A DNA stretch of 64,000 bases, taken from Paracoccus sp. N5. Lineage in GTDB: Bacteria; Pseudomonadota; Alphaproteobacteria; Rhodobacterales; Rhodobacteraceae. Below are positions 53,296-61,310 of this stretch, one piece after another (within the stretch, counting starts at the first letter, position 1; every line of letters begins with the position of its first letter). The position numbers and the translations under genes were made by a program. The DNA lies in assembly GCF_000371965.1 (NCBI RefSeq), contig NZ_AQUO01000001.1, forward strand, positions 1,496,001 through 1,560,000, given 5' to 3'. The notes under the pieces are model-generated. The model worked only from the letters and a program-made list of their open reading frames with translations. It was not told where the DNA came from and did not search any database.

Positions 53296-54972
53296 TTACA
53301 CCCCGGCCTCCTGTTCTTCTTCGCCGGTGCCGGCCTCGGCCGATTCCAGCTCGGTCGGATCGACCCAGCCCAGCATGACGCGCGCGGTCATCACCAGGTT
53401 CTGCGCATCCTCCAGGCTGACGCCGAAGGGCTCGAGCAGGCCGTCGTCCTTGACGCGCTGGCCGTTCTGCGTGGTCCAGCCGCCGGCCAGTTCCCAGTCG
53501 GCGCAGGTGGCGAAGTCTTCCAGGGTCTTGACGCCGTCCTTGGCCAGCGCCTCGGCCATCTGCGGCGTGATGCCCTCGAACTCGATCAGGCTGTCCTCGG
53601 CACCCAGCGCGCGGGCGTTTTCCAGCGCGGCCTTGTTCGCCGCCTCCAGATGCTCGCGGGCGCGGGTCTGCAATTCCTCGGCGGTCGATTCGTCCACGCC
53701 GTCGATGGACAGAAGCTCGTCCAGATCGACATAGGCGACTTCTTCCAGGTTGGTGAAGCCCTCGGCCACCAGCAGCTGGGCAAAGAATTCGTCCAGGTCC
53801 AGCGCATCCATGAACAGCTTGGTGCGGGCGTTGAACTCGGCCTGGCGGCGCTTCGATTCTTCCTCTTCGGTGAGGATGTCGATGTCGAGCCCGGTCAGCT
53901 GGCTTGCCAGCCGCACGTTCTGGCCGCGCCGGCCGATGGCCAGCGAAAGCTGCTCGTCCGGCACCACCACCTCGATGCGGGTGGCGTCCTCGTCGAAGAC
54001 GACCTTCGCCACCTCGGCCGGTTGCAGCGCGTTCACCAGGAAGGTCGCCTGATCCTCGGACCACGGGATGATGTCGATCTTTTCGCCCTGAAGCTCGCCC
54101 ACCACGGCCTGCACGCGGCTGCCGCGCATACCGACACAGGCGCCGACCGGGTCGATCGAGTTGTCATAGGAGATCACGGCGATCTTGGCGCGCGACCCCG
54201 CATCGCGGGCGCAGGCCTTGATCTCGATCACGCCGTCATAGATTTCCGGCACTTCCATCTTGAACAGCTCGGCCATAAACTGCGGATCGGTGCGCGACAG
54301 GAAGATCTGCGGGCCGCGGGCCTCGCGGCGCACGTCCTTGACATAGGCGCGGATGCGGTCGTTCGGGCGATAGCTCTCGCGGCCGATCTTCTCATTGCGG
54401 CGCAGGATGGCCTCGCCCCGGCCCACATCGACGATGATGTTGCCGTATTCCTCGCGCTTGACGACGCCGTTGATGATGGTGCCGGCGCGGTCCTTGAATT
54501 CTTCATACTGGCGGTCGCGCTCGGCCTCGCGGACGCGCTGCAGGATGACCTGTTTCGCGGATTGCGCGGCGATGCGGCCCAGATCGACCGGCGGCACCTG
54601 TTCCTGGAACACGTCGCCCGGCTGCGGCTTGCCGGCGAAATCGGTCAGCACCTGGCCGTCGCGCAGCCAATGCGCATTGCCGTTCTTCGAGGGCTCGAAA
54701 TAGGCGCGGGCCTGGTCGGCGGTGAATTGCGCCTGGTAGTTTTCGACCTCTTCGTCCTCGACCACGGTGCGGGCGCGGGTGAAGGTGGCGTTGCCGGTCT
54801 TGCGGTCGATGTGGACGCGGATGTCCATCTCGCTGCCATAGCGGGACTTGGCGGCGCGGGCCAGGCTGTCCTCCATCGCCTCGATCACCAGATCGGGGTC
54901 GATCATCTTCTCGCGCGCGACAGCCTCGGCGGTTTGCAGCAGTTCAAGCTGGTTGGCAGAGGTGATGGCCAT
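53296..54972 (-). CDS. nusA: transcription termination/antitermination factor NusA
   Basis: 558 residues. N-terminal RNA polymerase-binding domain (LLQTAEAVAREKMIDPDLVI), S1 domain (GTIINGVVKREEYGNIIVDV), two KH domains (PVGACVGMRGSRVQAVVGEL; VVPDEQLSLAIGRRGQNVRL) and two C-terminal helix-hairpin acidic repeats (LVAEGFTNLEEVAYVDLDEL; GITPQMAEALAKDGVKTLED). Controls pausing and termination. 3 bp after rimP in the classical operon. In E. coli NusA represses its own operon through leader terminators; a similar structure exists before rimP here. Confidence 0.97.
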   Translation of the reverse strand: MAITSANQLELLQTAEAVAREKMIDPDLVIEAMEDSLARAAKSRYGSEMDIRVHIDRKTGNATFTRARTVVEDEEVENYQAQFTADQARAYFEPSKNGNAHWLRDGQVLTDFAGKPQPGDVFQEQVPPVDLGRIAAQSAKQVILQRVREAERDRQYEEFKDRAGTIINGVVKREEYGNIIVDVGRGEAILRRNEKIGRESYRPNDRIRAYVKDVRREARGPQIFLSRTDPQFMAELFKMEVPEIYDGVIEIKACARDAGSRAKIAVISYDNSIDPVGACVGMRGSRVQAVVGELQGEKIDIIPWSEDQATFLVNALQPAEVAKVVFDEDATRIEVVVPDEQLSLAIGRRGQNVRLASQLTGLDIDILTEEEESKRRQAEFNARTKLFMDALDLDEFFAQLLVAEGFTNLEEVAYVDLDELLSIDGVDESTAEELQTRAREHLEAANKAALENARALGAEDSLIEFEGITPQMAEALAKDGVKTLEDFATCADWELAGGWTTQNGQRVKDDGLLEPFGVSLEDAQNLVMTARVMLGWVDPTELESAEAGTGEEEQEAGV

Positions 54973-54975
54973 TGC

Positions 54976-55584
54976 TCACTCCTTCGCGGCGGCGTTGTCT
55001 TCGCCGGCTTCCGTTTCGATCTCGTCAAATGCGGTCTCGTCCAGATTGTCGATCTGCACGCCCGCGTCCTTTTTCTGCCGCAGCATCTCGGCAATCAATT
55101 CGTCGGTCAGCACCAGCTTGGCATCCGAGAGCCAGTCGAAGTTCAGCCCGATGGTATGCTCTGCGCCGGCTTCCTCGATGTTCAGCAGCACCTCGTCGCC
55201 CTCGACCCCGGCCAGCACGCCCTTGAAGCGCTTGCGGCCGTCGATGGGCTGGTTGGTTTCCAGCCGCGCCTCATAGCCCTCGAAGGTGGCGAAATCCTTC
55301 AGCCGGGTCAGCGGGCGGTCGATGCCGGGGCTGCTGACCTCGAGGTGGTAATTGTCCTCGATCGGGTCCTCGACGTCGAGGATGGCGCTGACGGCGGTCG
55401 AGATGTCGGCGCAATCGTCGACATTGATGCCGCCCTCGGGGCGGTCGGCCATGATCTGCAAGGTGGCGGTCTTGCCGCCTTGCAGGCGGATGCGGACCAG
55501 TTCGAAGCCCAGATCCTCGATCACCGGAGCGATGATCTCGGCCAGGCGCCGGTCGATGGCGGTCTTGGCGATGAGGTCGGACAT
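54976..55584 (-). CDS. rimP: ribosome maturation factor RimP
   Basis: 202 residues. Needed for 30S maturation. Seen: IAPVIEDLGFELVRIRLQGG, VDDCADISTAVSAIL and the family signature YHLEVSSPGIDRPLTRLKDF, then an Sm-like C-terminal domain. ATG 55584 is chosen by homology; upstream in-frame sequence passes through a terminator-like hairpin and is not coding. First gene of the rimP-nusA-ylxR-infB operon. The acidic tail after residue 175 (DETAFDEIETEAGEDN) is longer than usual. Confidence 0.95.
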   Translation of the reverse strand: MSDLIAKTAIDRRLAEIIAPVIEDLGFELVRIRLQGGKTATLQIMADRPEGGINVDDCADISTAVSAILDVEDPIEDNYHLEVSSPGIDRPLTRLKDFATFEGYEARLETNQPIDGRKRFKGVLAGVEGDEVLLNIEEAGAEHTIGLNFDWLSDAKLVLTDELIAEMLRQKKDAGVQIDNLDETAFDEIETEAGEDNAAAKE

Positions 55585-55607
55585 TGCTGATACCCCAGAA
55601 CGAAAAA

Positions 55608-55629
55608 ACGGGCCGATTGGGCGGCCCGT
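55608..55629 (-). terminator. terminator-like hairpin in the rimP leader
   Basis: On the minus strand ACGGGCCG, 6-nt loop, CGGCCCGT, then TTTTT; it ends 24 bp before the rimP ATG. It may end the tspO transcript or act as an attenuator for the nusA operon. Confidence 0.75.
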
Positions 55630-55726
55630 GCGTCTTACCGGTGGGCAGGCTGTGGACACCTGCGCCGCTGTTGAAGCTGCATATAGGCCCGGTCGCGGCG
55701 ATTTGCAAGGAAAAGCCGCCGCGCCT

Positions 55727-56178
55727 TTATCCGTTCGTGTCCGGGTTGTTCTGCCAGATGCTGAAATTCAGCGCTCCGGCCAGCGTCAGCCAGGCCAGAC
55801 AGGGCAGCAGAAGCGCCCCCGCCAGCCGGTCCAGCCGCCAGGCCATGACCATCAGCACGGCCACCACCAGCCACAGCGCCGCCAGGATCAGCATGGCCGC
55901 GCCCAGCCGATGCGCGCCGAAAAAGACCGGAGTCCACAATGTATTCAACGCGATCTGCAATGCCCACAGCGCCAGCACCGTCCCGGCACCGGGCAGGCCC
56001 GAGAGCCGCGCCGCCGACCAGGCCATCAGGAGGTAAAGCGTGGTCCAGGCGACGGGAAACACCCAGCCGGGCGGGGTGAAGCCGGCTTCTGCAAGCCGGC
56101 ATACCAACTGCCGGGCTGGAAAAAGATTTCCGTCGCCCCGGCGGCGGTGCAGGCGAGCAGGAAAAACACGAAACTCAT
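55727..56178 (-). pseudogene. tspO: tspO (TspO/MBR family), interrupted by a one-base frameshift
   Basis: The 5' part (ATG 56178) reads MSFVFFLLACTAAGATEIFF then QPGSWYAGLQKP; the rest is in another frame as GFTPPGWVFPVAWTTLYLLM, LQIALNTLWTPVFFGAHRLG and a last helix with ALNFSIWQNN. Joined, these give about 150 residues with five TM helices, the normal TspO length, and the W-x-P and WTPVFFG family motifs. One G appears to be missing near 56083-56084, where the ancestral codons would be CCG GGC. TspO is a tryptophan-rich tetrapyrrole/cholesterol-binding sensor that affects bc1 and pigment genes in Rhodobacter. It is 13 bp after the iminopeptidase. Either a real mutation or a sequencing error. 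Confidence 0.85.
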
Positions 56179-56191
56179 GGCGGCCCCGGAT

Positions 56192-57187
56192 TCAGGCGCG
56201 GCCACCCTCGCGGGCCGCATCGCGCCAACCATCCATGACCCGCACCAGTTCCGCGGCGATTCGCGGCTCGCTCAGCGCATGGCCCGAGGCGGGCACCAGC
56301 CGCAGCTCGGCCCGGTCCCAGTCCTGGGCCAGTTCCCAGGCGCTGGCCGGCGGGCAGACCATGTCATAGCGGCCCTGCACGATCACCGCCGGGATATGCG
56401 CGATGCGATCACGGTCGCGCAGCAACTGCCCCTCGTCCAGAAAGCAGCCGTTGACGAAATAATGGTTTTCCAGCCGGGCAAAGGCGCGGGCATAGTCCGG
56501 CGGCGCATGGCCGGGGCCGCTGATCTCCAGCCCCGCCAGGGCGTTTTCCCAGACCAGCCAAGGCAGGGCATAGCGGCCTTCCTGACCGCGGTCGCCGCCG
56601 AACAGCCGCTTGTGATAGGCGGCGATCATGTCGCCACGCTCGGCCTCGGGGATCGGGGCCTGGAACTCGGCCCAGCGGTCGGGAAAGAAGCGCGCGACGC
56701 CGCCGCCATAGAACCAGTCGAGCTCGCTCTGCCGGCCCAGGAAGACGCCGCGCAGCGCCAGCGCCAGCACCGCCTCGGGATGGGCCTGGGCATAGGCCAG
56801 CGCCAGGGTCGCGCCCCAGCTGCCGCCGAACAGGATCGCGCGGCCGATGCCCAGCTCGCTCCGGATCCGTTCGATGTCGGCGATCAGGTGCTGGGTGGTA
56901 TTGGCCTCGACCGAGGCATGCGGCTCGGACCGGCCGCAGCCGCGCTGGTCGAACAGCACCGCCCGGTAATGCGCCGGATCGAAGAAGCGGCGCATGAACG
57001 GGCTGCAACCGCCGCCCGGACCGCCATGCAGGACGATGACCGGCACGCCCTGCGGATTGCCGCTTTGCTCGACATGCAGGCGGTGGCCGTCGCCGACCTC
57101 GACCATGCGGCGGTCGAAGGGCTCGACCATCGGATGCAACCTGCCATGCGACGGCGTGCCGCCGATTTGCCCTGCCAATCTGTCCAT
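56192..57187 (-). CDS. pip: proline iminopeptidase (alpha/beta hydrolase, S33)
   Basis: 331 residues. Removes N-terminal proline from peptides. Seen: the family start EPFDRRMVEVGDGHRLHVEQ, oxyanion motif VIVLHGGPGGGCSPFMRRFF, the DQRGCGRSEPH segment, nucleophile Ser in ILFGGSWGATLALAYA (GxSxG), the Asp region VIVQGRYDMVCPP and His in VPASGHALSEP. Start ATG 57187 keeps the LHPMVEPF segment seen in homologues; ATG 57130 is a possible alternative. A TATATA box 8 nt upstream implies a leaderless or very short leader if 57187 is right. tspO follows. Confidence 0.93.
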   Translation of the reverse strand: MDRLAGQIGGTPSHGRLHPMVEPFDRRMVEVGDGHRLHVEQSGNPQGVPVIVLHGGPGGGCSPFMRRFFDPAHYRAVLFDQRGCGRSEPHASVEANTTQHLIADIERIRSELGIGRAILFGGSWGATLALAYAQAHPEAVLALALRGVFLGRQSELDWFYGGGVARFFPDRWAEFQAPIPEAERGDMIAAYHKRLFGGDRGQEGRYALPWLVWENALAGLEISGPGHAPPDYARAFARLENHYFVNGCFLDEGQLLRDRDRIAHIPAVIVQGRYDMVCPPASAWELAQDWDRAELRLVPASGHALSEPRIAAELVRVMDGWRDAAREGGRA

Positions 57188-57195
57188 GCCCCCAC

Positions 57196-57201
57196 TATAT
57201 A
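57196..57201. promoter_or_regulatory. TATATA box shared by divergent pip and ubiG
   Basis: Self-complementary TATATA in the 51-bp gap between the two start codons; it can serve as -10 in both directions, giving about a 31-nt leader for ubiG and almost none for pip. Confidence 0.4.
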
Positions 57202-57238
57202 ACGCCTCGCGCGCGCCCGCCACATGAAGGACGGCCAG

Positions 57239-57991
57239 ATGACCGAAAGAGCAGCCCCCAGCAGCATCGACCCCGCCGAAGTCGCCAAGTTCCAGGCCAT
57301 GGCGCGGGAATGGTGGGATCCGCAGGGCAAGTTCAAGCCGCTGCACATGCTTAACCCGACCCGGCTGGACTATGTCACCCGCCAGATCGCGGCGCAATTC
57401 GGCCGCGACCTCGCGGCGCCGCTGCCGTTCCAGGGGCTGACGCTGCTCGACATCGGCTGCGGCGGCGGGCTCATGGCGGAGCCGATGGCGCGGCTGGGCG
57501 CCACCGTGACCGGCGCCGACGCGGCGGAAGGCAACATCGCCATCGCCAGCCTGCATGCGCAGGAACAGGACCTGCCCATCGACTACCGCGCCACCACGGC
57601 CGAGGCGCTGGCGGCCGAGGGCCGGGCCTATGACGTGGTCATGGCGCTGGAGATCGTCGAGCACGTCGCCGAGCCCGCCGAATTCATCGCCACCTGCCGC
57701 AATCTGGTGAAGCCCGGCGGCATGCTGATCCAGTCCACGCTGAACCGCACCGCCCGCAGCTTCGCGGCGGCCATCCTCGGCGCGGAATGGGTGATGCGCT
57801 GGCTGCCCAGGGGCACGCACGACTGGCGCCGCTTCATCACCCCGGACGAGCTGGCGCAGATGACCGAGGCCACCGGCCTGAGCGTCGTCGACCGCTGCGG
57901 CATGGTCTTCAACCCGCTGGGCTGGAGCTGGTCGCTGTCGCATCGCGACCTCTCGGTCAATTACGCGATGACCGCGCTGCGCGGCGCCTGA
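57239..57991 (+). CDS. ubiG: ubiquinone biosynthesis O-methyltransferase UbiG
   Basis: 250 residues. Makes both O-methylations of the ubiquinone ring. Seen: EVAKFQAMAREWWDPQGKFK then PLHMLNPTRLDYV (the family's N-terminal signature), SAM motif I LLDIGCGGGLMAEPMARLGA, VVMALEIVEHVAEP, LIQSTLNRTARSFAAAILGA and the membrane-interacting region WLPRGTHDWRRFI. ATG 57239 has GAAGGA 7 nt upstream; an earlier in-frame ATG (57224) lies before that site. Divergent from pip. Confidence 0.96.
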   Translation: MTERAAPSSIDPAEVAKFQAMAREWWDPQGKFKPLHMLNPTRLDYVTRQIAAQFGRDLAAPLPFQGLTLLDIGCGGGLMAEPMARLGATVTGADAAEGNIAIASLHAQEQDLPIDYRATTAEALAAEGRAYDVVMALEIVEHVAEPAEFIATCRNLVKPGGMLIQSTLNRTARSFAAAILGAEWVMRWLPRGTHDWRRFITPDELAQMTEATGLSVVDRCGMVFNPLGWSWSLSHRDLSVNYAMTALRGA

Positions 57992-58020
57992 TCTTCTCTG
58001 TTTTGCAAATACCCCCGCGA
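57991..58020 (-). repeat. dispersed 3'-UTR element, copy 7
   Basis: Minus-strand GGGGGTATTTGCAAAACAG then AGAAGAT, 17 nt beyond the stop of the MarR gene at 58038 and in its sense. It overlaps the last base of the convergent ubiG. Confidence 0.7.
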
Positions 58021-58037
58021 CCGCGCAATCGGCGCAT

Positions 58038-58535
58038 TCAGCGGGAGCGGGTGACCTGACGTTGCGTCTCTTCCAGCTGCTTGCGCAGCAAACGCAGCAC
58101 CGGCAGCGCCGCGCGCACCCGGTCGGCGCCGACATCGCGCACCACATCGGCGATTCGCGGCATGAAGGCCGCCAGCGCCGCGTCCCGCGCCGCCCGCCCC
58201 GCCGGGCTGATCGCCACGAACTTGCGCCGCGCATCGTCCCAGTCCGGGCGGATATGGATATGCCCGGCCCATTCCAGCCGCGACAGCGTGTTGGTCATGG
58301 CGCCGCGCGTGACGTGGAACGCCTCGGCCAGCTCGGCCGGCGTGCGCTCGACATTCAGATGCGCCAGCAGGTTCAGCACCGAGAAATGCGAGATCTGCAT
58401 GCCCTTGGGCAGCGATTTGCCGATCAGGTCACGCGCCAGCTGGTCGGCGATGAACACCTCGGAAAACAGGCTTGCCGCCAGCGAATCGGCCGAGGCCTCG
58501 GCGCCGTGCGGGCTGTCGTGGGTCTTGTCGATCAT
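58038..58535 (-). CDS. MarR family transcriptional regulator
   Basis: 165 residues. Winged helix core: GMQISHFSVLNLLAHLNVER, TPAELAEAFHVTRGAMTNTL then SRLEWAGHIHIRPDWDDARR (recognition helix and wing). No obvious redox cysteines in the chain. Its start overlaps the stop of the nitrilase gene by 4 bases, making it the last gene of the comF-grxC-nit-marR run. Target and ligand unknown. Confidence 0.9.
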   Translation of the reverse strand: MIDKTHDSPHGAEASADSLAASLFSEVFIADQLARDLIGKSLPKGMQISHFSVLNLLAHLNVERTPAELAEAFHVTRGAMTNTLSRLEWAGHIHIRPDWDDARRKFVAISPAGRAARDAALAAFMPRIADVVRDVGADRVRAALPVLRLLRKQLEETQRQVTRSR

Positions 58536-59413
58536 GGGCCGGTGAAGTCTTGGTCATGCGTCAGCGACGGGATGCGGGACCGTGCCCCAGGGACCGCCTC
58601 CGGGTCAAGCGTGACGATGGTGACGCCGGGCTCCGTGCCGCCATCGGCCAGCACCTCGCCCCAGGGATCGACGGCCAGCGAATGGCCGTGGCTGCGACGC
58701 GGGCGGCGGTCGGGGTCGAAATGCGTCGCATGAGTGCCGCATTGCGCCGGGGCCAGCACGAAGCAGCCGGTCTCGATGGCGCGGGCGCGCAGCAGCACCT
58801 CCCAATGCGCGGCGCCGGTGGTGTCGTTGAAGGCGGCGGGCACGGTCAGCACCTGCGCCCCGGCCTTGGCCAGCGCGCGATAGAGATAGGGAAAACGCAA
58901 GTCGTAGCAGACCGTCATGCCGACCGGCATCGGCCCCTCGGCCAGCACGGCACGGTCGCCGGGACGGAAGGCCGCCGATTCGCGATAGGATTCCCGGTCC
59001 GAGACCGTCACGTCGAACATATGCAGCTTGTCATAGCGCGCCCGGATGCCGCCATCGGGCGCGATCAGGAAGCTGCGGTTGGCAAAGCGGTTCTCGCCCG
59101 CCACGCCGGTCTTCAGCGACAGCGAGCCGATCAGCAGCCAGATGCCCAAGGCCCGCGCCTCGTCGCGCAGCGCGGCGAGCGTCGGATCCTCGGCCTCGAC
59201 ATGCAGGATGCGGTCCTGCAATGCGCGGCTGGCGCCCAGCAGGTTGGTGGCCTCGGGCGTCAGCACCCATTGCGCGCCGCCGGCCGCCGCGGCGCGGATC
59301 AGGTCGCGCGTGACCGGCAGGTTGCGCGCCGGGTCGTCCGAGACGCACAGCTGCACCAGCCCGGCGGTCAGCGGGCCGGATCCGGCAAGGGGGCCGCCCA
59401 CCGGGTCCGTCAT
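58532..59413 (-). CDS. carbon-nitrogen hydrolase, Nit1-like (deaminated glutathione amidase type)
   Basis: 293 residues. Nitrilase superfamily catalytic triad visible: E54 (VLTPEATNLLG), K129 (ARYDKLHMFDVTV) and C169 (GMTVCYDLRFPYLYRAL). The segment around the Lys (DKLHMFDV) and RARAIETGCFVLAPAQCG match the Nit1/NitA group that repairs deaminated glutathione. Its tight link with glutaredoxin (grxC overlap of 4 bases) supports a thiol-related role. Cytosolic. Assignment to deaminated glutathione is by family and context. Confidence 0.9.
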   Translation of the reverse strand: MTDPVGGPLAGSGPLTAGLVQLCVSDDPARNLPVTRDLIRAAAAGGAQWVLTPEATNLLGASRALQDRILHVEAEDPTLAALRDEARALGIWLLIGSLSLKTGVAGENRFANRSFLIAPDGGIRARYDKLHMFDVTVSDRESYRESAAFRPGDRAVLAEGPMPVGMTVCYDLRFPYLYRALAKAGAQVLTVPAAFNDTTGAAHWEVLLRARAIETGCFVLAPAQCGTHATHFDPDRRPRRSHGHSLAVDPWGEVLADGGTEPGVTIVTLDPEAVPGARSRIPSLTHDQDFTGP

Positions 59414-59670
59414 GCGGCCAGCATGCCGTCCAGCTTGCCCTGATGCTCCAGCGCATGCAGGTCGTCACTGCCGCCGACATGCTGGCCGTCGATGAAGATC
59501 TGCGGCACGGTGCGACGGCCACCGGCGCGCCGGGTCATCGCCGCGCGCAACTCCGGGTCGCGGCTGACGTCGGTTTCCTCATAGCTGACGCCCTTCTTGC
59601 GCAACAGCGCCTTGGCGGTCATGCAATAGGGGCAGGTGGGCGTGGTATAGATCTCGACCTTGGCCATCAT
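59410..59670 (-). CDS. grxC: glutaredoxin 3
   Basis: 86 residues, dithiol glutaredoxin with active site C13-P-Y-C16 (YTTPTCPYCMTAKALL), the glutathione-binding TVPQIFIDGQHVGG (cis-Pro) and a final DDLHALEHQGKLDGML. Reduces disulfides and glutathione mixed disulfides. Lies 31 bp downstream of comF and overlaps the nitrilase gene. Confidence 0.95.
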   Translation of the reverse strand: MMAKVEIYTTPTCPYCMTAKALLRKKGVSYEETDVSRDPELRAAMTRRAGGRRTVPQIFIDGQHVGGSDDLHALEHQGKLDGMLAA

Positions 59671-59701
59671 GGGGTCCCGTGTTCATGTCTGGACCCTCTA
59701 T

Positions 59702-60439
59702 CTAGGTATCCTTGACCGCGCGCGCCAGCACCACGACCGAAACCGGCCCCGATCCGGCCGCCCGCAAGGCCGCGGCCGCCGCCGCCAGCGTCGCGCCCGA
59801 GGCCATCACGTCATCGACCAGCAGCACCGCGCGACCCTGCACCCGCGGCGCCATCCGAGCCGGCACCGCCAGGGCGCCGTCGAGATTGGCGAAACGGTCG
59901 CCGGCCGAGCCGTGGTCCTGCATCGGCGTATGCCGGATGCGGCGCAGCAGCCGCGGTTCGTGCGGCAGGCCATGCGCGCGGGCCACGGCGCGCGACAGCA
60001 TCTCGGCCTGGTTGTACTTGCGCTTCAGGAGCCGGCGCAGATGCAGCGGCACCGGCACCACCAGCATCTCGGGCCGGACCAGGGGCAGGGCGGCGCGCGC
60101 CACCCAGTCGCCCAAGGCCGGTGCCAGGTCCAGCCGGTCGCCGTGCTTCAGCATCAGCGCCAGCTTGCGCCCGGTGCCGCGATAGACCAGCGCCGCCCGA
60201 CCGCGCAGCCAGGGCCGCTGCACCGCCAGGCAGTCGTCGCAGACCAGAAGCCCCGCCGCCGCATCCGCCTCCTCGCTGAGCCCGTCGCCGGGCAGCGGCA
60301 CGCCGCAGCGCGAGCAGCAGCTGGACGGGATGAATTCGGCCTCGCGCCAGCACCCGGGACAGAGCCCGCCCTCTTGCCCGACCGGGGCGCCGCAGCACAG
60401 GCATTGCGGCGGATAGACCAGCCGCAATGCGCCTTTCAT
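59702..60439 (-). CDS. ComF family phosphoribosyltransferase-like protein
   Basis: 245 residues. N-terminal zinc ribbon with several CxxC pairs (YPPQCLCCGAP, LCPGCWREA, CCSRCGVPL, CDDCLAVQ) and a C-terminal type I PRTase fold with VPVPLHLRRLLKRKYNQAEM and the PRPP loop VLLVDDVMASGATLAAAAAAL. ComF proteins support DNA uptake in some bacteria; in alphaproteobacteria the role is unclear. Start ATG 60439 is preferred; ATG 60472 in frame would overlap the divergent methyltransferase start. Confidence 0.9.
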   Translation of the reverse strand: MKGALRLVYPPQCLCCGAPVGQEGGLCPGCWREAEFIPSSCCSRCGVPLPGDGLSEEADAAAGLLVCDDCLAVQRPWLRGRAALVYRGTGRKLALMLKHGDRLDLAPALGDWVARAALPLVRPEMLVVPVPLHLRRLLKRKYNQAEMLSRAVARAHGLPHEPRLLRRIRHTPMQDHGSAGDRFANLDGALAVPARMAPRVQGRAVLLVDDVMASGATLAAAAAALRAAGSGPVSVVVLARAVKDT

Positions 60440-60470
60440 CAGGCCGCGAAGCCCCCTATGTTGCGCCCCC

Positions 60471-61310
60471 ATGATGTCCGACAGTCCCCATCCCGTTCCC
60501 AGCCTGACCGATCGCGCCGCACTCGACCGGAACCGGACCCGGGCCGAAGCGCTGGGCCTGGTGGATTTCCTGCATCGAATCACCGCCGACGAGATCCAGG
60601 ATAGGCTCTCCGAGGTTAACAGAAGGTTTACCGCCCCCGCCGTGGTGACCGGCCATGCCGATTTCTGGCGCGCCGTCCTGCCCGAGGCCCGCATCGTCGC
60701 CGACACGCCGGTGCTGGACCTGGCGCCCGGCGCGCATGACCTGGTGATCCACGCCATGGCGCTGCATTGGGCCGAAGACCCGGTCGGCCAGATCGCGCAA
60801 TCCGCCCGCGCGCTGCGTCCCGACGGGCTGTTCGTTGCCGCCTGCCCGGGCGGGCGCAGCCTGCACGAGTTGCGGGAGGCCCTGACCCGGGCCGAGGCCG
60901 AGGTCGCCGGCGGCCTCTCGCCCCGCGTCCTGCCCATGGCCGAGATCCGCGACCTGGGCGGGCTCTTGCCGCGCGCCGGCCTGGCGCTGCCGGTGGCCGA
61001 CCAGATCACCCAGACCGTCAGCTATCAGAGCCTTTTCCACCTGGCCCGCGACCTGCGCGCCATGGGCGAGGGCAATGCGCTGGCCGGCCGGCTGCGGCAC
61101 CCGACGCGACGCGATGTCCTGTTGCGCGCGGCGCAGATCTATGCCGAAACGCATCCCGACCCGCAGGACGCGACGCGCATCCGGGCGACGTTCGAACTGG
61201 TCTTCCTGACCGGCTGGGCGCCCGATGCCAGTCAGCAGCAACCGCTCCGCCCGGGCTCGGCCAAGGTTCCCCTGGCCGAGGCCCTTGCCAGCATGAGAAA
61301 GCCCCGATGA
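60471..61310 (+). CDS. class I SAM-dependent methyltransferase-fold protein (NDUFAF5/BioC-like)
   Basis: 279 residues. Start DRAALDRNRTRAEALGLVDF resembles the N-terminus of alphaproteobacterial homologues of NDUFAF5, a complex I assembly factor that hydroxylates an arginine; other matches are VIHAMALHWAEDPVGQIAQS and PDGLFVAACPGGRSLHELRE. The canonical glycine-rich SAM motif I is not obvious, as in that family. It is divergent from comF, its frequent neighbour. It overlaps hemH by 4 bases (ATGA). Function as an assembly factor is inferred. Confidence 0.82.
   Translation: MMSDSPHPVPSLTDRAALDRNRTRAEALGLVDFLHRITADEIQDRLSEVNRRFTAPAVVTGHADFWRAVLPEARIVADTPVLDLAPGAHDLVIHAMALHWAEDPVGQIAQSARALRPDGLFVAACPGGRSLHELREALTRAEAEVAGGLSPRVLPMAEIRDLGGLLPRAGLALPVADQITQTVSYQSLFHLARDLRAMGEGNALAGRLRHPTRRDVLLRAAQIYAETHPDPQDATRIRATFELVFLTGWAPDASQQQPLRPGSAKVPLAEALASMRKPR

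Noticed and set aside
50208..55590. Large plus-strand ORFs opposite infB, ylxR-like, nusA and rimP
   Set aside because: Antisense to a conserved operon; no motifs; shadow frames produced by high GC.
55727..56178. Programmed frameshifting of tspO
   Set aside because: No slippery heptamer or stop-codon context at the junction; a simple deletion or sequencing error is more likely.
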